DNA of 5,404 nucleotides. Source: Bacteroidota bacterium (lineage in GTDB: Bacteria > Bacteroidota > Bacteroidia > Chitinophagales > Chitinophagaceae). The notes below the pieces were generated by a model. The model was not told where the DNA came from, searched no databases, and saw only the letters and a program-made list of their open reading frames with translations. The stretch lies in contig JAJXYG010000333.1 in assembly GCA_021780705.1 (NCBI GenBank), positions 1 to 5,404 of the forward strand, written 5' to 3'. Position numbers and translations under genes: made by a program. This document shows, piece after piece, positions 1 to 5,404 of the stretch; within the stretch, counting starts at the first letter, position 1; the number at the start of each line of letters is the position of its first letter.

Positions 1-2
1 GG

Positions 3-398
3 GACAGGCTGGACGGGGCGTCGAGGCCGGGGCATTTTACCGGCGTGGCGACCGTGGTGGCGAAGCTGTTTCACATCGTAAGTCCTGACAGGGCTTACTT
101 TGGGCAAAAGGACGCAGCGCAGGTGGCGGTGCTGAGGAAGATGGTGAAAGACCTGAACTTCGGGGTGGAGGTGGTGGCGTGCCCGATCGTTCGCGATGCG
201 GATGGCATGGCGCTGAGCAGCCGAAACCGGTATTTAAGCGTGCAAGAACGCGTGCAAGGCATGGTTTTAAGTGCAACAATCCTGGAGTTGCGGGCGGCTA
301 TTGCGCGGGGCGAGCGGGAGAGCCGGGTTCTGGTCGACCTGGGGATGTGGAAGCTCGAAGGGGAGCCGGGGGTGAAGGTGGATTACCTGGCGGTGGCC
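3..398 (+). other. panC: PanC segment (pantothenate synthetase, middle to late part)
   Basis: PanC joins pantoate and beta-alanine with ATP to make pantothenate, the precursor of coenzyme A, in the cytoplasm. Visible family landmarks, numbered from position 3, are RPGHF at 8-12, FGQKD at 33-37 with a downstream Gln at 40, the CPIVRDADGMALSSRN block ending at 75, and a KVDYL strand at 125-129. The Lys/Asp/Gln and SSR residues belong to the ATP and pantoate site of the family. The N-terminal third, with the HIGH-type nucleotide-binding motif, would lie before the window. After KVDYL a normal PanC continues with a strand and about 45 more residues; here that end is absent. Codon choice is strikingly GGG/GTG/CTG-rich, unlike everything downstream. 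Confidence 0.85.
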
Positions 399-1319
399 TA
401 TGCCGATGAAGGGGTGGAACTTCGAAAGGCTGGGATACGGGTCCCTGTAATGGTGATGAATTCCGATCCGGAATCCTTTGGCAATTTGGTGGAATACCAC
501 CTGGAACCGGAAATCTATTCCAATGCGATCCTTAATGAATTTCTGCAATATCTCAGGGATGCCGGGATCAGTCAATACCCGGTGCATCTCAAGATCGATA
601 CCGGAATGCACCGGCTGGGTTTTGAGCCCGCAGAAATGGGTACCCTGGGAGACAGGCTGAGAGCCCAGAACCTCGTCAGGGTCGAATCGGTCTTTTCTCA
701 TTTGGCTGCCTCGGACGACCCGAAGGAATACGCTTTCACCCGGGCTCAGTTCAGTATCTTCAAAAAATGCTGCCAGCAATTGCAGGATCATCTCGGATAT
801 CCCTTCCTGCGTCATATATCCAATACGTCGGCCATTGCCAGATATCCGGCCCTCCAAATGGATATGGTTCGCCTGGGAATAGGACTCTATGGCATTGACC
901 CCTTTGCCGCCATGCAATCCCGCCTGACAAACGTATCGACACTTAAAACCACCATAGCCCAGATCAGGAAGGTGGCAGCAGGGGAGTCGGTGGGCTACGG
1001 GCACAAGCACCTGCTTGCGCGCGACAGTGTGATTGCCACGGTTCGCATCGGCTATGCCGACGGGTATCCCAGGAGCCTGAGCGGCGGGGTGGGGAAAATG
1101 AGGGTCAGGGGAAAATTAGCCCCCACTGCAGGTAATGTGTGTATGGACATGACCATGCTGGATATCACCGGAATCCACGGGGTTCAGGAAGGCGATGAAG
1201 TCCTTGTTTTTGGAGCGGAGTTGCCTCTCACCAGTCTGGCAGGTTGGGCCGGAACCATTCCGTATGAAATCATGACCGGGATATCCGAAAGAGTGCCCCG
1301 GGTGTATTTTGAAGAATAG
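3..1319 (+). CDS. panC-alr: Chimeric PanC-Alr open reading frame, 5' partial
   Basis: One continuous frame runs from the left edge (first full codon at 3) to a TAG stop at 1317-1319, 438 visible codons. Residue numbers here count from position 3. Residues 1 to about 128 match pantothenate synthetase, and residues from about 127 to 438 match alanine racemase, with no stop or frameshift at the join. The GTG at 45 is not the true start, because conserved PanC sequence (LDGASRPGHFTGV, residues 3-15) precedes it. No natural PanC-Alr fusion is known to me; in Bacteroidota, Alr is usually the C-terminal half of a MurF-Alr fusion. GC falls from about 63% (positions 1-400) to about 49% (401-540) by hand count. 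Neither enzyme is complete: PanC lacks its last ~45 residues and Alr lacks its first ~65, including the PLP lysine. The frame itself is certain; whether it exists as one gene in a living genome is doubtful. Confidence 0.85.
   Translation, partial: DRLDGASRPGHFTGVATVVAKLFHIVSPDRAYFGQKDAAQVAVLRKMVKDLNFGVEVVACPIVRDADGMALSSRNRYLSVQERVQGMVLSATILELRAAIARGERESRVLVDLGMWKLEGEPGVKVDYLAVAYADEGVELRKAGIRVPVMVMNSDPESFGNLVEYHLEPEIYSNAILNEFLQYLRDAGISQYPVHLKIDTGMHRLGFEPAEMGTLGDRLRAQNLVRVESVFSHLAASDDPKEYAFTRAQFSIFKKCCQQLQDHLGYPFLRHISNTSAIARYPALQMDMVRLGIGLYGIDPFAAMQSRLTNVSTLKTTIAQIRKVAAGESVGYGHKHLLARDSVIATVRIGYADGYPRSLSGGVGKMRVRGKLAPTAGNVCMDMTMLDITGIHGVQEGDEVLVFGAELPLTSLAGWAGTIPYEIMTGISERVPRVYFEE
378..410 (+). 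other. PanC/Alr junction with probable shared sequence
   Basis: The residues V-D-Y-L-A-V-A encoded at 378-398 can be read as the end of the PanC KVDYL strand or as the start of the Alr DYLAVAYADEG strand. The crossover therefore lies within or next to this stretch. By hand count G:C is 49:19 at 301-400 and 21:24 at 501-600, so both composition and homology change here. A short identical tract between two unrelated genes is the usual place for an assembly graph, PCR recombination or illegitimate recombination to switch templates. I infer the overlap from remembered family consensus, not from an alignment. Confidence 0.7.
378..1319 (+). other. alr: Alanine racemase segment lacking the PLP-lysine region
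   Basis: Alr interconverts L- and D-alanine for peptidoglycan using pyridoxal phosphate (PLP). The segment starts at the strand reading VDYLAVAYADEGVELRKAGI and keeps most active-site landmarks. Numbered from position 3 these are Lys197 and Arg204 in HLKIDTGMHRLG, His233 in SVFSHLAASD, Arg290 in MVRLGIGLYG, the catalytic Tyr332 in ESVGYGH, CMD at 380-382, and Tyr421 in IPYEIMTGISERVPR. The PLP Schiff-base lysine motif (VKADAYGHG-type) normally sits some 25-30 residues upstream of this start and is absent; PanC sequence occupies that place. As written the protein could not be a normal racemase. The C-terminus is intact and full length. The likely parent is a MurF-Alr fusion, as is common in this phylum, although no MurF residue is visible here. 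Confidence 0.88.
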
Positions 1320-1406
1320 GGTTCCCGGGAGGGAAATTGCCCGGAATACCTCCGGCAGGGATCGTTAATTATTTTGCGGTGAAACCTGAGCCTGACTCAA
1401 TTTTGC

Positions 1407-1414
1407 TATCTTTA
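1407..1414 (+). promoter_or_regulatory. Possible Bacteroidota -7 promoter element for lspA
   Basis: TATCTTTA lies 19 bp before the lspA GTG and resembles the Bacteroidota -7 box TAnnTTTG, with the last base A instead of G. No convincing -33 TTTG sits at the usual spacing: the nearest TTTG, at 1373-1376, is 30 bp upstream, which is too far. This is a suggestive half-site, and it would allow lspA and the lipoprotein gene to be transcribed separately from alr. Confidence 0.35.
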
Positions 1415-1433
1415 CGCTTTTAAATACCCACAA

Positions 1434-2111
1434 GTGAAAGGAAGAAATGTCATCCTGCTGATCTTTTTGCTGGTTCTTGCTGACCAGGCACTTAAAATCT
1501 ACGTGAAAACTCATTTTTACGTGGGTGAATCCCATGCCGTTTTTGGCAATTGGTTCAAGTTATATTTCATTGAAAATGAAGGGATGGCATATGGCTGGCA
1601 ATTCGGGGGGAACTGGGGGAAACTGATCCTTACCCTCTTCAGGCTCTTTGCCGTGATTTTCGGAGTATTTTACCTCAAACGCCTTATCGAACAGAAATTC
1701 CATCCCGGATTCATCATATGTGTGGCCCTGATCTTTTCCGGAGCACTTGGAAACCTGATCGACAGCATGTTTTATGGGATGATTTTCCAGGACAGCAGCA
1801 TGTTTACCTATAATGTGGCCAAAATCTTTCCGCCACACGGGTATGCCGGATTTCTGCATGGAAAGGTGGTGGATATGCTGTATTTCCCCATCATCCGCAA
1901 TGCCCATTTCCCCACCTGGATCCCTTTCATAGGGGGCAATGAATTTGAATTTTTCAGGCCGATCTTCAATATTTCCGACGCGGCAATTTCCACAGGTATC
2001 ATAACAATACTTGTGTTTCAAAAGCGTTTCTTTAAGGGTAAATTACATGATGTGGTGTCTAAACCCGTGGAAACTGATACCCTGGTGAATGATGAAGTGC
2101 AGGTTTCTTGA
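1434..2111 (+). CDS. lspA: Prolipoprotein signal peptidase (signal peptidase II)
   Basis: LspA is an inner-membrane aspartyl protease that cuts the signal peptide before the lipidated cysteine of prolipoproteins. This 225-residue protein has the family's ordered motifs: ADQALK at 16-21 (conserved Asp17 and Lys21), FIENEGMAYG at 45-54, the first catalytic motif GNLID with Asp110, GKVVDMLYFP at 143-152, and the second catalytic motif FNISDAAI with Asp182. Hydrophobic membrane spans are visible at about 5-24, 64-81, 92-110 and 179-197. It is longer than the usual ~160-residue LspA because about 70 residues separate the two aspartates, plus a polar C-terminal tail; long forms are typical of Bacteroidota. 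The start is GTG at 1434, since the first span begins within a few residues and there is no in-frame ATG between the upstream stop at 1380 and this point. It lies 114 bp after alr and 35 bp before a lipoprotein gene, a plausible operon partner and substrate. Confidence 0.95.
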   Translation: MKGRNVILLIFLLVLADQALKIYVKTHFYVGESHAVFGNWFKLYFIENEGMAYGWQFGGNWGKLILTLFRLFAVIFGVFYLKRLIEQKFHPGFIICVALIFSGALGNLIDSMFYGMIFQDSSMFTYNVAKIFPPHGYAGFLHGKVVDMLYFPIIRNAHFPTWIPFIGGNEFEFFRPIFNISDAAISTGIITILVFQKRFFKGKLHDVVSKPVETDTLVNDEVQVS

Positions 2112-2146
2112 GCCTGAAATAGCCTTTTTTAAGACAAATTCCTACT

Positions 2147-3865
2147 ATGAAAACCATGAGAATTGTTTGCGGACTGATTCTTTTTGCCATTTTTTTAAAT
2201 GCGTGCCAGAAAGAATACAGTGTGGAAGGGGCCAGCGGACTGATCCTTTCTACCGGCGCCTGGCAATTTAATGACAGCACCACCCTGTATGCCGGCAATA
2301 TGGACAGCGCCTACATTGATTCTTCCACCAGCACCCATGTATTGCACCTGGTGGGTACTTCCCTCACAGGGTCCCAGCATTTTGAAATGCTGCTCTACGC
2401 CAATAAATTTACTGCAGGAACCTATAAGGCATCCCTCTACGAAGATGCGTTTCTCTATACCTCTTCCTCGTCCAATCTGTATCAGGCAGGACAGTTGATC
2501 GGAGAGTTTACCGTGAACGTCACGGCTTTGAGCAATACCCTCATTACAGGGACCTTTTCAGGGACCGCCCTGAATTCTTCCAACCAGAAGGTACAGATTA
2601 CCAATGGAAAATTTACTTCCGCCTTCAGTGGCACCCAGTCCACAGGGATTTCAAGCGGGGTGTTTTCGGACAGTGCCGGGGATTGTAAACCTGTTACGCT
2701 GAGTGGTTTGTACACTTCCGGAATTGCCCTGGATTCAACCAATACAGTTCAGGTCCAGGTGGCAGTGGCCTCCCCGGGCTCTTATACGATAACTTCCTCG
2801 ACGACCAACGGCGTAAGTTTCGGTGCTTCAGGGACCTTTGCTGCTGCCGGGGTGTATACGGTAACCCTGAAGGGTACCGGAACCCCCCAGAGTTCAGGAC
2901 CCCAGAATTTTGCCCTCAAATACGGGAACAGCCAGTGCGGCTTTTCTATCAATTTCGGCCAGATGGCGGTGGGCACCACCGGAGGATCTGGCGGCAACTG
3001 TACCCCAATCACTGTATTGGGTACTTTCCAGCAGGGGGTTCCCCTGGACGCGACCAACGGCGTACAGGTGCAACTTAACGTGAGTGCGCCGGGTAATTAC
3101 AGCATAGTAACCAATACGGCAGATGGGTTCTATTTTTACCAGTCGGGGACCTTTACCGGTACTGGTACCCAAACCATCATTTTATCCGGAAGCGGTACCC
3201 CTCAGAATTCTGGTACCCAGACCTTTTCGGTAGCCTTTGGAGGCAGCAGCTGCTCCTTTACCATCCCGGTACAGGCAGGGACAGCTACTACAGGAGATTA
3301 TTTCCCCTTGACCCAGAATTCAAACTGGACATATAGTGTTTCCCAGAGCAGCAGTACGGATACCATTCATTCCCAGGTCATCAGTTACGCTCCGACCGTG
3401 GGAAGTGTGTCCTATGGCACCATCACGGAGACCCTGTTACATACCTCACAGCCCTATGATTCCCTCTATTACCGCAAACCCGGTGGAGATTATTATATGT
3501 ACGCCAATTTCTCCAATTGGCTTCCCTTTGATCAGCCGGTTCAGGGAGAATTCATTTTCCTGAAGGATAATGTGGCTGCCGGCACCACCTGGAATTCGCC
3601 CACCATTAGTGGGACCATAGGCGGATACCCTGTTTCCGGATATATCACCATGACCTTGCAGGCCAAGGCGGTTCCGGTCACTATTGGTACCAATAATTTT
3701 CCCGACGTCATCAAGATGAAGTATGATTTTTACCAGGTGGGTAACTCCACCCCGGTAGAAACCGACCAGCGCTGGTTTGCCAGAAATGTCGGTGAAATCT
3801 ACCGCAACCTGAGTAATTCCTCTGTGAATTCGGTATATAATGTATATCAGTACCAGATTTTTTAG
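2147..3865 (+). CDS. Large surface-type lipoprotein with two tandem beta-repeats
   Basis: A 572-residue predicted lipoprotein. Residues 1-19 form a signal peptide (Lys2 and Arg5, then a hydrophobic core) ending in the lipobox LNAC with Cys20, the LspA cleavage and lipidation site. The mature end CQKEYSVEG resembles openings common in Chitinophagaceae lipoproteins. Four regions follow: a beta-rich N-terminal region (about 33-160) ending in a GTFSGTALN...ITNGKF pattern; two tandem repeats with cysteines at 180/264 and 285/369; a Gly/Ser linker (about 272-284) between the repeats; and a C-terminal region (about 384-572) with YFPLTQNSNWTY near its start, FLKDNVAAGTTW in its middle and WFARNVGEIYRN near its end. 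That last arrangement recalls other uncharacterised Bacteroidota lipoproteins. There is no enzyme motif and no T9SS sorting domain. It likely sits in the outer membrane, perhaps as a binding or adhesive protein; its function is unknown. A second in-frame ATG at 2156 would still leave a short signal peptide, but the first ATG gives the better charged start. Confidence 0.9.
   Translation: MKTMRIVCGLILFAIFLNACQKEYSVEGASGLILSTGAWQFNDSTTLYAGNMDSAYIDSSTSTHVLHLVGTSLTGSQHFEMLLYANKFTAGTYKASLYEDAFLYTSSSSNLYQAGQLIGEFTVNVTALSNTLITGTFSGTALNSSNQKVQITNGKFTSAFSGTQSTGISSGVFSDSAGDCKPVTLSGLYTSGIALDSTNTVQVQVAVASPGSYTITSSTTNGVSFGASGTFAAAGVYTVTLKGTGTPQSSGPQNFALKYGNSQCGFSINFGQMAVGTTGGSGGNCTPITVLGTFQQGVPLDATNGVQVQLNVSAPGNYSIVTNTADGFYFYQSGTFTGTGTQTIILSGSGTPQNSGTQTFSVAFGGSSCSFTIPVQAGTATTGDYFPLTQNSNWTYSVSQSSSTDTIHSQVISYAPTVGSVSYGTITETLLHTSQPYDSLYYRKPGGDYYMYANFSNWLPFDQPVQGEFIFLKDNVAAGTTWNSPTISGTIGGYPVSGYITMTLQAKAVPVTIGTNNFPDVIKMKYDFYQVGNSTPVETDQRWFARNVGEIYRNLSNSSVNSVYNVYQYQIF
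2684..2938 (+). repeat. Beta-repeat unit 1 of the lipoprotein (protein level)
   Basis: Encodes residues 180-264 of the lipoprotein, from cysteine to cysteine, 85 residues. It aligns without any gap to the unit at 2999-3253, with about 40 of 85 residues identical by hand alignment. Shared landmarks include LD-TN-VQVQ, PG-Y-I, SGTF, and G-GTPQ-SG-Q-F. The alternating hydrophobic pattern suggests an Ig-like beta-sandwich; the two end cysteines could form a disulfide after export. Confidence 0.85.
2999..3253 (+). repeat. Beta-repeat unit 2 of the lipoprotein (protein level)
   Basis: Encodes residues 285-369, again 85 residues from cysteine to cysteine, which gives a repeat period of 105 residues including a 20-residue linker that ends in a Gly/Ser stretch. 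It differs from unit 1 at roughly half of its residues, so the duplication is not recent, yet the length is exactly conserved. Confidence 0.85.
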
Positions 3866-4403
3866 CCCACTGATATTTCTTAAATTGAAGTTCGGTACGT
3901 TTCAATCCTCCCGAAAGCCATTAACGGAATTGCAATTTGACGAAATTCCTGGGGTTGACAGATAAGAAGCGGTCAAATGATTGCACCTGTTATGCCAGAA
4001 TTAGACCTCACCTATTCAGTAATTTGGAGAGAGAAAGGGCCACTGATAATATAATTTGTTTCTGTAATTCACCTTTTTTGTAGCAAACCAGAAACCAGGC
4101 AAGAAACCAGGCAAGAAATCAGTATCCTTCAATTCAAGGATAAAATATCAGGGTGTGGTATGTTATAATTCATATTGGAAATCCCCCCTGCTATAAAGAT
4201 GCGCATAATTGGGTGAGGAGGCGTTTTGGTATTAAGATGAAATAATTTTCCCCGGTATGAATTTCAAGCGCTGGTATAGAAGCGGAAGAATAATTCAATT
4301 ACCCATAAGCAGGAAGGACTGAGGGGATTTAAATAATTTAGCTGCGTTCAGTCATTGGAAGATATGAGGTCATCTGTTCCATGGACCATCCCCAATTCCT
4401 TTA
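3866..4403. other. Gene-poor region between convergent genes
   Basis: About 540 bp between the stop codons of the lipoprotein gene (plus strand) and the T9SS protein gene (minus strand). GC is about 39% across 3901-4380 by hand count, lower than both neighbours. I found only tiny frames with no family resemblance, for example 20 codons from the ATG at 3992 and 21 codons from the ATG at 4257, neither with a ribosome binding site. Contents worth naming are a 12-bp tandem repeat (4090-4122), a weak 6-bp inverted repeat GGAATT/AATTCC (3926-3931 and 3944-3949), and scattered ATAATT words. No strong hairpin followed by a T-run was found for either flanking gene. It could hold an unrecognised small RNA or only decayed spacer. 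Confidence 0.6.
4090..4122. repeat. 12-bp tandem repeat, about 2.75 copies
   Basis: The unit AGAAACCAGGCA is present twice in perfect copies (4090-4101 and 4102-4113), followed by a partial third copy AGAAATCAG (4114-4122) with one substitution. A related fragment, CAAACCAG, lies immediately upstream and runs into the first copy. It is a simple short repeat in non-coding DNA; slipped-strand copying is the simplest explanation. Confidence 0.85.
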
Positions 4404-5404
4404 TCAATCCATTTTAAACAGCTTGCTCTGGGTCACACTATTATTGAAAAACGTCCTGAGAATATAAATTCCGGAAGGAAGGCGCTCCAGTCCCGTAAGG
4501 GTGTATCGTGAAGTGCCCTGGCTGAATTGTGCCTGTTCCTGTTTGATGAGCTTTCCATAAATATTATACAGATTGAACTGGACGGAGCCGCTGGCAGGAA
4601 GGAGGAGTTTCATCCGAATGTCGCTGGTAAAGGGGTTGATCACATTGACTTTTAATGAGGCGTTCGGATTGTACAGTGAAACTATGGAAGAGTAGGAGGT
4701 CTTGTTGTCAAGGGTACTGAGAAGTTTCAGCCGGTAATATGCATAGGAGGAGACCGGACTGGGGTCGACAAAGGAATAACTGGCCAGGTTCGGGCTTCCG
4801 GAGGGAACCACCTCACCAATCGGGGTGAAATAAATCCCGTCACTGCTTTTTTCTATTTCATAGTTTTTCAGATTGGTTTCATTCTGTGAGGTCCAATACA
4901 GGGTAGCTTTGCTCCCGTCCAGGGTGCCGTTAAAATTAAGGACCTTGGTATTTAGCAGGATACAGCTTACGTTAAAGATCTTGGTGAAGATTTTCTGGTT
5001 GTTACTTACCGAGCAGGATGAATTGGCCAGGTTCGCCGAAGTGGTAGCTACCGAAACCCGGTAATAGGTGCCGCTGTCGGCTGCCACCGGGACAAAGGTC
5101 GTGTCCACCACGTATTGATATTCTCCATTGACCAGGACCGGGGTGGCGGTGCCACATACCCCCGTACTGGTCCAGTTGACTCCGTCGGTACTTTTTTGCC
5201 AGCAATAATTCCCATAATTATTGAAATAGCTTCTTACGGTGTCGCTCAGCGACATGGCGATCCCCGTGCAGGAGGTGGCAGTATCCTTGGGACTCATGCT
5301 CAGGTTAGGGTAGCAGGTAGCCAGGTTGATGTCATCCAACACCCAGTCATTTCCTCCGCCTCCCGCTGCATTATTTTTGATGGTGATCCGAAAGGAAGTT
5401 TCCG
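4404..5404 (-). CDS. T9SS type A sorting-domain secreted protein, 5' partial
   Basis: The visible part is 332 residues (first full codon at 5402-5400, TGA stop at 4406-4404); the N-terminus and signal peptide lie beyond the right edge. The GTG at 5342 is internal: upstream codons keep the frame open and read NNAAGGGGNDWVLDDINLATC, a motif typical of the end of a jelly-roll-like domain in Bacteroidota secreted proteins. Counting from that GTG, the regions are an Ig-like domain at about 12-125 (CWQKSTDGVNWTSTG, SGTYYRVSVA), a fibronectin-III-like domain at about 133-225 (ATLYWTSQNETNLKNYEIEKS, then YSFVDPSPVSSYAYYRLKLL), and a C-terminal sorting domain at about 229-312 (INPFTSDI, LYNIYGKLI, LPSGIYILR, ending QSKLFKMD). 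That last domain directs passage through the type IX secretion machinery and is usually removed at the cell surface. The catalytic or binding domain that defines its job is not in the window. Confidence 0.92.
   Translation of the reverse strand, partial: ETSFRITIKNNAAGGGGNDWVLDDINLATCYPNLSMSPKDTATSCTGIAMSLSDTVRSYFNNYGNYCWQKSTDGVNWTSTGVCGTATPVLVNGEYQYVVDTTFVPVAADSGTYYRVSVATTSANLANSSCSVSNNQKIFTKIFNVSCILLNTKVLNFNGTLDGSKATLYWTSQNETNLKNYEIEKSSDGIYFTPIGEVVPSGSPNLASYSFVDPSPVSSYAYYRLKLLSTLDNKTSYSSIVSLYNPNASLKVNVINPFTSDIRMKLLLPASGSVQFNLYNIYGKLIKQEQAQFSQGTSRYTLTGLERLPSGIYILRTFFNNSVTQSKLFKMD

Noticed and set aside
45..47. GTG at 45 as the start codon of the first gene
   Set aside because: The frame is open to the left edge, and codons 3-44 encode conserved PanC sequence, so the gene begins before the window.
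267..1010. 247-codon minus-strand frame opposite PanC-Alr
   Set aside because: It lies wholly opposite a well-supported gene, spans the join between the two families, and its translation shows no family motif.
3..1319. A new bifunctional PanC-Alr enzyme
   Set aside because: The racemase half lacks its PLP lysine and the PanC half lacks its C-terminus, so neither activity is expected; the composition shift favours an artefact or a scar.
1322..1345. Possible terminator hairpin after alr (TTCCCGGG ... CCCGGAA)
   Set aside because: The stem needs a bulge and is not followed by a run of T; too weak to call a terminator.
1560..2021. 153-codon minus-strand frame opposite lspA
   Set aside because: It is an antisense shadow of lspA; it has a His/Pro-rich composition and no recognisable domain.
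3926..3949. Inverted repeat GGAATT/AATTCC as a terminator for the lipoprotein gene
   Set aside because: It has only six AT-rich base pairs with a 12-base loop and no T-run; this could easily occur by chance.
4257..4322. 21-codon basic small ORF in the spacer
   Set aside because: No ribosome binding site, no homology pattern, and its length is within chance expectation.
5340..5342. GTG at 5342 (minus strand) as the start of the T9SS protein
   Set aside because: Upstream codons to 5402 continue a conserved motif (NNAAGGGGNDW before VLDDI), and there is no signal peptide after the GTG; it is an internal valine.

Overview
The window looks like chromosomal DNA from a member of the Bacteroidota, most likely a Chitinophagaceae-like lineage. 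Four things point there: a C-terminal type IX secretion (T9SS) sorting domain, an enlarged LspA, a lipoprotein whose mature end begins CQKEYS, and an alanine racemase of the type that Bacteroidota usually carry fused behind MurF. Translation starts lack clear Shine-Dalgarno sequences, which also fits. No rRNA, tRNA, CRISPR array, insertion sequence or phage gene is visible.

Layout. (1) Positions 3-1319, plus strand: one uninterrupted reading frame, open at the left edge. Its first ~130 codons are the middle and late part of pantothenate synthetase (PanC). From about position 381-410 it becomes the alanine racemase (Alr) from roughly residue 65 of a normal Alr to its natural C-terminus. Base composition changes at the same place (about 63% GC and strongly G-rich before, about 49-50% after). 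The racemase half has lost its PLP-binding lysine. (2) Positions 1434-2111, plus: lspA, prolipoprotein signal peptidase. (3) Positions 2147-3865, plus: a large lipoprotein with two tandem 85-residue beta-rich repeats bounded by cysteines, 35 bp behind lspA. (4) Positions 3866-4403: about 540 bp without a convincing gene, AT-richer (about 39% GC), between two convergent genes and holding a 12-bp tandem repeat. (5) Positions 5402-4404, minus: the C-terminal 332 residues of a secreted multidomain protein ending in a T9SS type A sorting domain. Its N-terminus lies beyond the right edge.

How the genes relate: alr (D-alanine for peptidoglycan), lspA (lipoprotein maturation) and the lipoprotein form a same-strand, cell-envelope-related run. 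The lipoprotein is itself a predicted LspA substrate. The T9SS protein is a separate, oppositely oriented surface or secreted protein.

I see no new multi-gene system. The one strongly anomalous feature is the in-frame PanC-Alr join. I think a chimeric assembly or a recombination scar through a short shared sequence is more likely than a new bifunctional enzyme, but it deserves a direct check.
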